Shown here one piece after another: positions 35,886 to 46,747 of a stretch of DNA of 64,000 nt; position 1 is the stretch's first letter; each line of letters starts with the position of its first letter. Source of the stretch: Pollenia angustigena (lineage: Eukaryota > Arthropoda > Insecta > Diptera > Polleniidae). The notes under the pieces were generated by a model that ran no database searches, was not told the origin of the DNA, and saw only the letters and a list, made by a program, of their open reading frames with translations. A program made the position numbers and the translations under genes. Location: positions 108,709,802 through 108,773,801 of the forward strand of contig OV884058.1 in NCBI GenBank assembly GCA_930367215.1. Direction: 5' to 3'.

Positions 35886-36092
35886 TTAATAATCCGATAT
35901 TTTTCTCCATTTTCGCAAGGCGTTGGCAGACCTACCATCCTTTGCCAAACTTCTGTATACAATTTCTTCTATAGAACAGCCGCTGTCTCTCTTAATGTAT
36001 TTTTCCATTGGACCAAGTTCGGCATTTCTTGATGTCGTTGGATTGTCTTCCACTACATCGTTTTCAATGGTAATATTCTGACACTTACGCAA
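35886..36092 (-). pseudogene. Possible hAT transposase fragment
   Basis: The 68-codon minus-strand frame reads MEKYIKRDSGCSIEEIVYRS and then LAKDGRSANAL. The spacing of 'EEIVYRSLAKDG' resembles the region after the zinc finger in hAT transposases, where a conserved 'LAxDGxS' occurs. It sits inside an element with hAT ends. The match is short, and I cannot exclude chance. Confidence 0.35.
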
Positions 36093-36299
36093 ATGGTAAA
36101 GATATATTTGTACATATATAATTTAAAAAAAAAATTATATTACAATAACAACATTTTCTACTTTCAAGATTTAATTTATATGAATCCATTCTTTATTTTT
36201 AAGCTTTTATTTCTAAATTTCACCCGAAATTGAAAAATTCCCCTTTCTTGAATGTTTTTAACGTTTGATTTAAAAATAATAGAGCTGATACAATAAAGA

Positions 36300-36748
36300 A
36301 GGTGAGTTGCAAAACTCGTTTGCTGCAAAATTAAAAAAAAAGATGGCAAATGATTTTGCAGTTCTTTTGGCGCTTTATTAGACGAAATATTCCGTTTGCA
36401 TCAATGTCCGTGCTAAAATCATGGAAAAGGTTATGCATTGATACAATTAGGCTTGGTTTTTGGGAGCTCAGTTTAACTAGGTTTAGTTAATCTAAAAACA
36501 GATTTGGGCCGCCATCACCAAGTTTGTGTACAAAATTGTGAAAAAACATCTAAGTTTTGCTTAAAATGTTGGTCTTTAATGAAATAATAAAAGCAAATTA
36601 CTTTTCGCTGGATAAATCAGAGTTTCAGACTACGTTAAACTAAGTTTAAACTTAATCCGCATCTCAAAAACCCGGCCTTAGTATATTTCAGAATCAATTG
36701 TCATCTCGTATTTTTAATTTTGTAACGATTGAGTTTTACAACTCACCT
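36300..36748. mobile_element. MITE AGGTGAGTTG(C/T)AAAACTC nested in hAT
   Basis: The left end AGGTGAGTTGCAAAACTCG and the inverted right end AGGTGAGTTGTAAAACTCA form a terminal repeat of about 18 bp. No coding sequence. It contains the Harbinger-type MITE at 36450-36677. Target duplication not identified. Confidence 0.7.
36450..36677. mobile_element. PIF/Harbinger-type MITE, innermost
   Basis: A 228-bp element with ends GGCTTGGTTTTTGGGA and inverted GGCCGGGTTTTTGAGA. It is flanked by TTA on both sides (36447-36449 and 36678-36680). Near the ends AGTTTAACTAGGTTTAGTT and its inverse counterpart allow extended pairing. The 3-bp TTA duplication is the Harbinger hallmark. Confidence 0.8.
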
Positions 36749-37267
36749 ACTCAATTGCTTGTTAAGATTTGTTAAATAAGAACATAAATTACATTGAGAT
36801 TAATTACAACCAGGGCTATGGCAACAATATTTTTTTAACTTTCCTACATTTTGTATCTTAGCTTTTATTTAATATATTTTTTAATAAAACAATTGTTCGA
36901 TTAATCGACATTAATTAATCGATTTATTTGTTATTCGAAAATCGTCGTTTTAAGATTATTCGAACAAGAGTTTGGTTTTGTTTGATCGATTAATCGAATT
37001 ATTCTTAATCGGTTGACAACTCTAATAAATACCCAAGTTATTACCAAACTGCTGCAAAATTTTGTGTCACAATTTTTATAAAAACATACCCCCATATTAT
37101 TAAAAAAAATTTTTTGATTTATTAAAGGTTTATTGAAAATATTTTCAAAGGAATTTTTTTCAATAAACCTTTTTTTCAATAAATTTTTAAGGCTCTACTA
37201 TGACACATGAATACGTTTTCTATATCAAAAGATCAAACAATTTTTTTTCAAAAAAGTCGAAAAATCA

Positions 37268-37498
37268 GGGGTCTAATATCGAGCAAAATTGATTGAATTT
37301 TTTTATTTTGGTATTATGACTCTCGATATCGAATGAAATGTATCGTAATTTGAATGATAGCATTCGATATCGAGTAACCAAAGCCATTACAACTCTCTAG
37401 TTTTCATTCGGTACGTCAGTGTCTAACGAATGCAGAAAAATACGATAGTTTACTCGATACGATAGCTTACTAGATATCGAATGCAGTAACTAGGCCCC
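37268..37498. mobile_element. MITE GGGGTCTAAT/CGATATCGAG, copy 1
   Basis: The 231-bp element begins GGGGTCTAATATCGAGC and ends ATCGAATGCAGTAACTAGGCCCC. It is nearly the same as 56791-57035. It is filled with ATCGATATCGAG-like palindromes ('ctcgatatcgaatgaaatg', 'actcgatacgatagctta'). No coding sequence. Compared with copy 2 it lacks about 14 bp near the left end. Confidence 0.8.
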
Positions 37499-38215
37499 AG
37501 AATTTTTCTTATTTGTTGCAACTATTAAAAATATTTGTTATTTCTTTCAATTTCTGAAAATCGATCTTTTAAAATCTCTTTTATTCAATTTTATCAAATT
37601 CTAACGATCACCTTCTGTTTTTCTATTCCACTGTGCCTCCACAAAAAAATAATATGAAAATTCCATACCATGTATATCCCGTACACACGACACAATAACA
37701 AAGTATAAAATATAATTACTAAAGGATTAAATTTTATATGTTTGTTTGTTTTTTATTTATTTGGATGTGTAAATGAGTATTTACGACTGCTTTTTTATTT
37801 TATCTCAGGAACTGTGTGTGTTTGCGTAGTTATGAAAATATTTTGTTATGTTAAATAAATAATTACAACAAACGTGTTTTTAATTACTTAAAAACAATAA
37901 GGTGTCTTTTAAAATAATTAACAAAAACATAAATTTTACTGAAAATATCAACAGCAAAGACTACAGACAGTGGCAAATAACAAAATACAAAAAGGATTGA
38001 GGAAAATATAAGTCCTCGCAGTTGAAATATTTATTTAACAACTTTAATTCATTGTGATAAAGTTTTATGTAGTTAAACTTATACACCCGCAATTACTAAC
38101 ACAATAGCTTTTCTCAAAAGCATACACAAATAAATCCCGGCAGTTTAGCTAGTATCCCAGCAAACATGAATTAAACATATTTTTTTAATAGTAAATGTTA
38201 TAACCAGGGAAAACA
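37499..38215. other. Unassigned AT-rich DNA
   Basis: No gene or repeat ends recognised. Confidence 0.4.
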
Positions 38216-38217
38216 AA

Positions 38218-38530
38218 AATATGCTCTAAAATACACGTTATATGCGCATTAAATAGGCAGAAAACCTTAAAAATATGCCCTGAAAATTGTTAAATATTTG
38301 CCCCAAAAAATTCAAAAATTGCTAATTTGAAAACAAAATACATATTCAACAATTTAACAACAGTCATGGGCTCACGAAAACGAAGTTATGTTAAGAGGTT
38401 AAAATTCACATAAGAGTTATTTATGCCGAATATTATGTAGATATTTACATCCACAATAGATTTTATGTCTTTAAGGGATTTTAGGGACAGTCTTTAAATT
38501 GTTTTATTATGTTAAAAGTTTAAAGGAAGT
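38218..38530. repeat. Fragment similar to pogo-like element interior
   Basis: Contains 'aagttatgttaagaggtt' followed by 'cacataagagttat', matching 25574-25610 ('aagttatgttatgaggtc', 'tcataagagttat'). It has the same 'aaatatgc' subterminal style. Further matching blocks are at 41985-42150 and 43905-44220, so one ancestral element appears split by the dispersed repeats. Confidence 0.5.
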
Positions 38531-39185
38531 TAGAGGTACAGTACTTTTTTGCATATAGTACATTCCGCTTAAAGGCCAAAACTGTCATATTCACAAGTAG
38601 ATTTTTTCGAATTTCATACAAATTATTTGTTTTAATGTCCATTTCGCTTGTACTCCAATTTCGTTTAAATGATGAAACAGAACTGGGGCTGAACGATGTT
38701 TTTCATACAGTTTGACATAAAATTATGCCAGAAAATGCGGTCGAGAAATAAAATGAATTTTATTTTGAGGACGTTTTTCCAATGCTCTCACATATGCTCT
38801 CTTAAGAATGCTACCATACTTTCATTCAATTTCATACATTTTGTAAACAAAGAAAAATAAGAACAAAAAACGAAAACGAAAGAAATGAGAGAGAATTTGA
38901 AGTTACTGTCGACGTTTTAATTATGGGCTTTAAAATGTTTGCCTGAAGTTGAAGACTCAATTCTGTTTCATCATTAAATGCCACATTTTCTTAGCAAGCG
39001 TATATAATTCTTGATGCAAAAATTTTCACTTATAGTTCACTCTGCTTTTTATATTTTTTTAATCAACGTGTTTTTATTTACCTTTCTGGCAACTTTCATT
39101 AATGCCAAATTTCGCAATTTATATTTCATAACATGGTGTCTTCATCTGACAACAAAAAAAAACGCTGACAACAATATTAGAGTTT
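38531..39185. other. Unassigned DNA between repeat fragments
   Basis: No family recognised; several short frames without features. Confidence 0.35.
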
Positions 39186-41433
39186 TTATACCCTCCACCA
39201 CAATTAGTTGTCTGTCTGTCCGTCCGACCGTCTGTCCGTCTGTTGAAAACACGCTTACTTTCGAAAAACTCAAAAGAAATAAGCAAACTGGTGTCATATT
39301 GCTTGTAGTTATCCTAAGCAGTTTAGGATTGAAATCCAGCAAAATCGCTTCAGTAGGATCAGAGCTATGAATCAAAATGTGGGACCACCACCTAAAAAAA
39401 ATTGATAATTTTGTTACAAAAACTAACATAAATGGTGGAAAAAATGCACAGAATGATATAAGATTTTGCAAAAATTCGTTTCATTCGACAAGAAATCACG
39501 CTGTCAACTATCGTGAAGATCCGTCTATAATTTACCCTAGGCCCCACACGCAGAGAAAAAATATGGTTGGGCATGGTTACGGCAACAACACTATGTTTAA
39601 TGTAACAATATATTGTTGTCGTACACAAATCATTGTTATTTTTATTTAATATCAACAATATCATAGTTACTGCAAGCATATCAATGTTTATCGCAATTAT
39701 GAATTTCAGTATTGTTGACGGAAAAATAATTATTTTTCTAACAACTACTATTTCTCACAACCATATCATGATATTTTATAGCCATAACATAATAACTTTC
39801 TATACATTTATCATATTATGTTAAAGATGCAATCAAACTATTTTTACTCTAATCATATTATGTGAGCGCCATTTGTAAAATAATTTTGAAGCAGTTGTGT
39901 CGTTTTTTTTATTTGTGAGCGGTTAAACAATTAAAACATAAAATTCCATAAAAAAAAATAAGTTTAAAGAAATTAAAAAATTTAAATATTAGCGGAGTTG
40001 ATTCAAGTTTTAGTGATGTAATAGTGCAAATGCAAAATATCATAGTTTTTTTGTAGAATCCAACAACAAAACACACAGAGATTTCGATATATTTTATAAA
40101 AGTGCTACGATATTTCATCAATATCTTAAAATCGAAAAAATGAAAACCACAGATTTTTCATTTGCTCTTTTGCAAGCCTCATATTGAACTCCACTATTTG
40201 ATTAACATTAACAAAAATTGTAAAAAGCCACAAAATAAAAAATCGATGCAAAAATATTTTAATTTATTTTGTATTTTTATGACAGCTATGAAAGGTGCTG
40301 TATCATAATATGATTGCTTCTAAATTTATTATGATTAACACGATGATAATATGATTACTTCTTAGCTTATTATGATTAACATGACAATAATATGATTAAT
40401 TTCTTAGCTGATTATGTTTAACATGACAATAATTTGATTACTTCTTAACTTAGTATGATTAACAGAATAATAATATGATTAAGGGAAAAATATTATGATG
40501 TAATAGTACAAGTATATTAAGTCATAATATGATTACATAATAATCTTAATATGGTGACTACAATCACAACTCTTATCATAATATGTTGCTCTTAGAATAT
40601 GTTTACCACAACCATGTTTTTTCTTTTTCTACTCCCGGAAAACAGTATAGTACGCCTAAAACCCTAAATAACAATGATATCATAAAAAATTTTGGCACGT
40701 CACAGTTTAATAGGACTAGAAATGAAACGGTAAGGTTTTCTGAAGATCAGTCTATAATTTACCCTAGGCCCCATATAAACCCTACTTCCGGAAAACCGTT
40801 TAGTACGCCTAAAACCGTAAAAAATATTGCTATCATATTAAAATTTGGTATATGACAGTTTTTTAGAACAGGAAATGACACTGTAAAATTTCGTGAAGAT
40901 CGGTCTATAATTTACCGTAGGCCTGATATAAAGCACACTCTGGTAAAATAATTAATTAAGTACGCCTAAAACCGTAGCAGATATAGATATTGCGGTAAAC
41001 TTTCTTCCAGCTTAGCTTCATATGGCCAGCAAAAATTGTTTTGCAATTTTGTGATATTGAAATCTATGTTTTTTAATACCAGAAATCACTCTGCAGGATT
41101 TTGGGATGATTGGTTCGTAGCTTACCATGGCTCCAATAAAAATTGCCCTCCTGCAAATCATTTAAGTTCAGCTTAAACTGTTACGAATCATGATATTTTA
41201 CTCAACCTAGTTAAAATTGCTAAAAAAAAAAAAAAAGCATTAAACTTTCTGATTGTTGGTCGATGATTTAATATAGGTCTTAACCGCAACCAATTTTAAT
41301 GCAGATGTCTGTTTTTATAAAGCTAAATTAATAATAAGTAGACATCATACAGATATAACTCCTAAAACATTCGAACTGTCGGCGGAGGGTATCAAAGATT
41401 CGGCACAGCCGAATATAGCAATCTAACTTGTTT
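39186..41433. repeat. Dispersed TATACCCTCCACCAC repeat, copy A
   Basis: It starts 'tataccctccaccacaatta' and GTCTGTCCGTCC. It continues with 'gttgaaaacacgcttacttt' and then modules carrying 'gaagatcagtctataattta', 'ccctaggcccca' and 'tagtacgcctaaaaccgt'. It ends with the signature 'aagattcggcacagccgaat' at 41397. A 1.1 kb MITE interrupts it at 39547-40625. Copy B is at 42272. Repeats with this start and end are frequent in higher flies; no ORF. Confidence 0.75.
39547..40625 (+). mobile_element. 1.1 kb MITE CACGCAGAGAAAAAA, copy 1
   Basis: It begins CACGCAGAGAAAAAATATGG and ends near 'ccacaaccatgttttttc'. It is the reverse-oriented partner of 61130-62255, including 'gaacgacaacaatatattg'-like and 'catataatatgat'-like stretches. 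At 40310-40480 four imperfect units of about 45 bp repeat the theme 'taatatgattacttcttagc'. Small frames in it are not genes. The last few bases of the right end are lost together with about 10 bp of the host repeat. Confidence 0.8.
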
Positions 41434-42271
41434 TATATAGACTTTGACGTTTGAAGAACCAATGAAATTGTTATTTATGTTGTGTTTTATTTCGTCATCC
41501 AAAGAATTAAAATGAATCTCATACTTAAGGCTTATGCAGCATTGAAATTATTTACATTTTTGTTTTTTTTTTTGTAAGCTTTTAAAGCATTTGAATTAAT
41601 TAATACAAGAGTTTTGTTTTAAATATTTACTTATATTAAATCAAAATTTGGTTATGTTTTAAATAAACTTTTCTTTTGTTTAATGAGAGTGGTTTTATTG
41701 AAGAAAATAATTGTTATGTAGTCCAAAATGTGGATTATACTAGGTTTCACTTATAATTCATAAAATTGCTTAAAAAAAAATTGGTTATAGTCCAAATTCG
41801 CTTATAGTCCACAACAATAGTAGTGGACTTTATAGTGGTAAACTATAAGCGAAAAGTACTGTAGATGGAAGCTTTGGGCAAATGTGAACTAATTTGAAAA
41901 AATTTTAATTTGCAGTAAAATGTTTTTGTGGCGAATTTGATCTAAATACCGAAATAATTAGGTGGTTTACGCACACAAAGAGTCTAATTTTGAAAGAAGT
42001 TTTTATGGGGAATATGTAAAATGATAGACCTATTCTTACATAGAATTTGTCCTTAGTACAATTAAAATGTGTTAACTAAATTTGATCAAATTATCTACAA
42101 GATTGCAACTTGTATTTGCGCGCAAAATTAACACGGAGAGGCAACCAGCCAGACAGATCAATGGTTATCGTTTGTTCACTGTAAATCGGTATACTAAAAA
42201 ATTGGTCCAGACTTCTATGTATTACACACATCGCCATAAACGTATATAATTGCTTTTTCCTTAACTTTTGC
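41434..42271. repeat. Spacer with short pogo-like piece
   Basis: At 41715-41870 there are inverted 'gtccaaa', 'gcttatagtcca' and 'gtggacttta' motifs, with CGAAAAGTACTGTAG at the right limit. This looks like a pogo-type right end (CAGTACTTTTCGCTTATAG inverted); the left end was not found. From 41985 the sequence matches 25690-25830 ('tttgatcaaattatcta'). Confidence 0.4.
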
Positions 42272-43832
42272 CTTTTTATACCCTCCACCACAATTAGTTG
42301 TGAAGAGGGTATATTAAGTTTGTCATTCCGTGTGAAACTTTTTTATTATTCATCTCAGACCCTATAAAGTATATATATTCTGGGTCCTTGAGTAATTTTA
42401 AGTCGATTTAGCCATGTCCGTCTGTCTGTCCGTCTGTTGAAAACACGCTCACTTTCGAAAAACTCAAAAGAAATAAACAAACTTGGTGTCAAATTGCTTG
42501 CAGTTATCCTAAGCAGTTTGGGATTGAAATCCAGCAAAATCGGTTCAATAGGATCTGAGCTATGAATCAAAATGTGGAACCACCACCTAAAAAAATTGAT
42601 AATTTTGTTACAAAAACTAACATAAATGGTGGAAAAATGCACAGAATGATATAAGATTTCGCAACAGTTCGTTTTATTTAACTGGAAAATACGCTGTAAA
42701 ATTTCTTGAAGATCCGTCCATGATTTACCCTAGGCCCAATATAAGCCCTACTCCCGGAAAACAGTATAGTACGCCTAAAACCCTAAATAACAATGCTATC
42801 ACAACAACTTTTGGCAGGTCACAGTTAAATAGCACTAGAAATTAAACTATCAAGTTTCGTGAAGATCGGTCCATAATTAACCATAGGCCCCTTATAAGAC
42901 CTACTTCCAGAAAACAGTTTAGTACGCCTAAATCCGTAAAAAATAATGCTATCATAACAAAATTTGTTACATCAAAATTTTTTAGAACTAAAAATAAGAA
43001 TGTGAAATTTCGTGAAGATCGGTCCATAATTTACCATAGGCCCCATATAAAACTTACTCCCGGAAAACAGCTCAGTACGCCTTAAAACGTAAAAAGGAAT
43101 GCTATCATAACAAAATTTGGTACAACACAGTTTTATTGAACGAGAAATAAGACTTTAAAATTTTGTGAAGAACGGTCCATCATTTACCATAGGCCCCATA
43201 TAAACCTTACTCCCGGAAAACAGCTTAGTACGCCTAAAAACGTAAAAAATAACGCTATCATAACAAAATTTGATACATCACGTTTTATAGAACTAGAAAT
43301 GACACTGTGAAATTTGGTGAAGATCGGTGCATAACTTACCATAGGCCTCATATAAAGCCCACTCTGGTAAAATAATTAAATACGCTATAAACTTTCTTCC
43401 AGTTTAGCTTCATATGGCCAGAAAAAATGTTATGCAATATTGTGATATACGGTCCATAATTTTCCTTAGAATCCATTTTAGCAGCCTTCTGAAATTTACT
43501 GCAAACGCTTAAACTAATTGCACCGCTGTATTGAAATTTATGTTTTTTAATACCAGAAATGATTGATTCATAGCTTACCATGGCTTTTATATAATTTGTT
43601 CTCTTGAAAATCATTTAAGTTCATCTTAAACTGATATTCTACTCAAGCTTTTTAAAATTGATTCTGATTGTCGGTCAATAATGTTATAAAGGTCTAAACC
43701 GCAACAAATTTTAATGCAGATGTCTGTTTTTACAAAGATTATAATAATAAATAGACATCATACAGATATTACTCCTAAAACATTCGAAGTGTCGGTGGTG
43801 GGTATCAAAGATTATATAAATATAACTTGTTA
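42272..43832. repeat. Dispersed TATACCCTCCACCAC repeat, copy B
   Basis: It opens 'tataccctccaccacaatta' then GTTGTGAAGAGGGTATATT, 'gtttgtcattccgtgtgaaa' and 'agccatgtccgtctgtctgt'. Between 42690 and 43390 there are at least five tandem modules of about 125-150 bp, each with 'gaagatcggtccataattta', 'accataggccccatataaa' and 'cggaaaacagcttagtacgc'. The end resembles copy A but lacks the CGGCACAGCCG core. No coding sequence. Confidence 0.75.
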
Positions 43833-43904
43833 TCTATACAATTTTGGAGTTTAAAATAACATTTATTTTTAATGACAACCTGGTTTGTCCTACAAACAAA
43901 TAAA

Positions 43905-44225
43905 ATGTAGATGGCGAAATTGAAGCAACATGTTGGATATACAAATAGATATTTTAAACAGAAAAGCCAGAATTGCGTAAATAAAAATTTTTTATTTGCT
44001 GCGAAAACTCTTGTAGGCATCTAAATAAAAAATTTTAAACGTACCAAAATATGCGCTAAAAACCTAAAAAATGCTGCAAAAATGATCTTTTAACTTAATT
44101 ATGCAAAAAAAAAATGCTGCAAAAGGTAAAATATGCAAAAATATGCACTACCAAATCGATGCCAAAATTTATGAAAAGCTCTAAAACGGATAAATATATT
44201 AAAGGTTTATACGTCAATTCTTTTA
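43905..44225. repeat. Fragment similar to pogo-like element interior
   Basis: Matches 25975-26190: 'gtagatggcgaaattgaagc' (43907) against 'gtaggtggcgaaattaaagc', and 'caaatcgatgccaaaattta' (44152) against 'caaatcgataccaaaattca'. It also contains 'aaaatatgc' subterminal-type repeats. Confidence 0.5.
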
Positions 44226-44824
44226 CCCTTGCAACTGTGCACTTATTTAACGCGAGCAACCCATTTTGTTTGCACCTTTAATTTTCAGCTTTTCTGAAAC
44301 AATTTTTTAAACAACGCACCGTCCATTTGACAATATTCCACGCATGCACTTGCAATAATTTAAAATATTTTAATTTAAGCCGCAAGTTTCTTGAAAAATA
44401 CACAAAATGATTAATTTTATTAATTTACGAGTCGAATTAATAACTTTTATCTAAATTTTTAATATTTTTTAATTAGGCTTAAGTTCATGAAATTTAATTT
44501 TCATTAAATTATTCTTATGAAGAAAGGAATTTTACAACATGAAAATTAATCAAAATTGTTATTGATAATCTTTCATTCTTGAAAAAGGTCAACAGAAAAG
44601 AGAAAGACAAAATGAAAAAACAAAAAATGTACTTGGACTTCAAGAAAAATTCTTGACAAAAGTACGAAAAAACAGAAGTAAGGAAAAAACATGTAAAATC
44701 AATTAAGATGGATAATCATTCAGGAAAGCAAATTTCGATCTACCAAATGTTAAAATACAATTTGGTTTAAGGATTGATGTTTGACTATTGACGTCAGCAG
44801 TCGTCGATGGCTGCGAGTGTAAGA

Positions 44825-44885
44825 CGGCAAATCCATCTGAGGAGATCGAGTGGTTGCGATCGAAACATGTCATGGTAACCTGCCG
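44825..44885 (+). ncRNA. Type-I hammerhead ribozyme motif, core intact
   Basis: The core is CTGAGGA (44837-44843), fitting CUGANGA. Helix II is GATCG (44844-44848) with CGATC (44857-44861) around an 8-nt loop. Then comes GAAA (44862-44865) and a minimal helix III, CATGTC (44866-44871), giving a GTC cleavage site before 44872. Helix I pairs CCAT (44833-44836) with ATGG (44872-44875). After an internal loop, CGGCA (44825-44829) pairs with TGCCG (44881-44885). The helix III stretch ACATGT is self-complementary, as in hammerheads that act as dimers. All invariant positions are present; activity is inferred. Confidence 0.85.
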
Positions 44886-45385
44886 GCCAGGGTTCGAGCC
44901 CGAGCCACGTCAAGAATGAAAGATTATCAATAACAATTTTGATTAATTTTCATGTTGTAAAATTCCTTTCTTCATAAGAATAATTTAATGAAAATTAAAT
45001 TTCATGAACTTAAGCCTAATTAAAAAATATTAAAAATTTGGATTAAAAACCATAAATTGTTCAACAAAATAACCACAATACTAATTATTGTTAAAGCTAA
45101 GGCACGAGCTCTATGTGTACATTTGTCCTTCAAGTTGTGCTGAAAAAGGTCAACAGAAAAGAGAAAGACAAAATAAAAAAACAAAAAATGTACTTGGACT
45201 TCAAGAAAAATTATTGACAAAAGTACGAAAAAAAAGAAGTAAGGAAAAAACATGTAAAATCAATTAAGATGGATAATCATTCAGGAAAGCAAATTTCGAT
45301 CAACCAAATGTTAAAATACAATTTGGTTTAAGGATTGATGTTTGACTATTGACGTCAGCAGTCGTCGATGGCTGCGAGTGTAAGA

Positions 45386-45446
45386 CGGCAAATCCATCTG
45401 GGGAGATCGAGTGGTTGCGATCGAAACATGTCATGGTAACCTGCCG
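45386..45446 (+). ncRNA. Hammerhead ribozyme motif, mutated core
   Basis: This is the second copy, exactly 561 bp downstream, with the same helices I, II and III and the same GTC site (before 45433). The core reads CTGGGGA (45398-45404) instead of CUGANGA, changing an invariant A to G. It is therefore expected to be inactive or weak. The difference from the first copy is a single base in this region. Confidence 0.75.
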
Positions 45447-45658
45447 GCCAGGGTTCGAGCCCGAGCCACGTCAAGAATGAAAGATTATCAATAACAATTT
45501 TGATTCATTTTCATGTTGCAAAATTCCTTTCTTCATAAGAATAATTTAATGAAAATTAAATTTCATGAACTTAAGCCTAATTAAAAAATATTAAAAATTT
45601 GGATTAAAAACCATAAATTGTTCAACAAAATAACCACAATACTAATAACTTTTATCTA

Positions 45659-46519
45659 CCTTAAAAAAAATTTCAGATAAATATTACAGTATTTTATTCC
45701 ATTTTTTTACGCTTTTTCTTTTTTTTTAATTTTTATAAAGTTCATCTTTAAACCCTACAATTTGTAATATTTTTCCATTCAATGAAATAAAAGTACGTCA
45801 TTCCTGCCTTGCTGTTAAGTGTAGAGGGGATTTTATTAGTACTTTAAAAGCATTTTTTTTTTGCAATTTGGCAATGCCATAAAAAGTTGCAAAATGAGCA
45901 TATACATTTACTCTGATAATCTTGCACTTTTATATGTAACGCAGTTTACTTTCCCAGCTGAGGTATGACTCAGTCTGTCCAGGGTCAATTCGAAGGTGTG
46001 CTTCCTTTGAAATGAAACACGGGATGTTTTCGTGTATGTTCGCTTACAAACATTTTAACAAAGCTTTATTTACGAAATCTTAATCTACGCTAAATACTTT
46101 GAACTACGACGACCTTCGGCTGATTCAGCGTGGCTGTAGACGGGAACGGGTGCTGAGGCAGCGTGATTCCGTGTACGTACGACTGATGATGTAAGGAAAC
46201 GGCTAGATGTTGCTGCCAATAGGCACGTACGGTGGCGTTCAATGGGGCAGCGTTAAGTTACTGAGGATTCGATCTGGCAGAGAAGATAATAAACGGGTTT
46301 TGGTTATAAGTTGTTAGTATCTACATCTACGATCGAAACGATGCCGTGTGCGGAGCATTCGGTGCGCCCCGTAGTTGGCTGTGCACACGACTAACTACAT
46401 CGACTAGTTGGGCCGAGCGCTTCGAACACAGGAGGATCTCGCAACCTCGGGTGCTCGGCTAACTGCGGCCTCGGATAGGTCGGTGGCTGACGGTTGTCTG
46501 GCTATGGTGTGACTTACTA
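45659..46519. other. Unassigned DNA, GC-rich from 45950
   Basis: From about 45950 the base composition shifts to GC-rich, ending with 'acacgactaactacatcg' and 'ctcggctaactgcggcctcg'. These resemble the minisatellite units at 53110-57120, so this is the left part of one domain split by the foldback-like element at 46520-53107. No gene is recognised. It may be part of an LTR or satellite. Confidence 0.45.
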
Positions 46520-46747
46520 CACTGAAAGAATTTTCTTCGCAATACTAACGAATTTTGACATTAATCCCATGAAAAATTGCATTATAAAGGAACCTATGCA
46601 GCGCTTCGTTGGATCAATGAAACCTGTTTCATTAAAAGGACTTAATGAAACATTACATTAGATCCATGAATATTATTCATTGGATGAATACTTTCAATAA
46701 AGTAAAAATTTTTTTTTTTATATTATTTTTAATTATTTTTTTTTTCA

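Larger units (their letters stand above)
35623..37024. mobile_element. hAT element, perfect 8-bp TSD, triple nest
   Basis: The ends are TAGAGTTGTC and its inverse, with the perfect duplication ATAAATAC at 35615-35622 and 37025-37032. Subterminal DNA carries many ATTCGA/TCGATTAATCGA motifs. A short minus-strand frame may be a transposase relic. A second element (36300-36748) and, inside that, a third (36450-36677) are nested here. Confidence 0.9.
44438..45658. mobile_element. Hammerhead-bearing partial-dimer retroelement (Penelope/retrozyme-like)
   Basis: A 16-bp direct repeat, TAATAACTTTTATCTA, bounds the whole (44438-44453 and 45643-45658). Inside are two direct copies of one unit with a 561-bp period (44581 onward and 45142 onward). 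The first is 5-prime truncated and is preceded by an inverted copy (44454-44580) of the sequence at 44908-45034, which matches without differences. Each unit carries a hammerhead motif followed by GGTTCGAGCCC, a B-box-like sequence. Tandem pLTR-like units, an inverted 5-prime fragment, a long target duplication and a type-I hammerhead are known features of Penelope-like elements and related retrozymes. No protein is encoded. Confidence 0.75.

Noticed and set aside
40310..40480. CRISPR-like regular repeats of about 45 bp
   Set aside because: The units are imperfect, contiguous and without unique spacers, and the genome is eukaryotic; they are tandem repeats inside a MITE.
44881..44910. Genuine tRNA gene suggested by GGTTCGAGCCC
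   Set aside because: There is no acceptor stem or cloverleaf; the sequence lies next to a hammerhead and is repeated in the 561-bp units.
46182..46205. Possible third hammerhead at CTGATGATGTAAGGAAACGG
   Set aside because: CTGATGA and GAAA are present, but there is no helix II between them and no suitable cleavage site.
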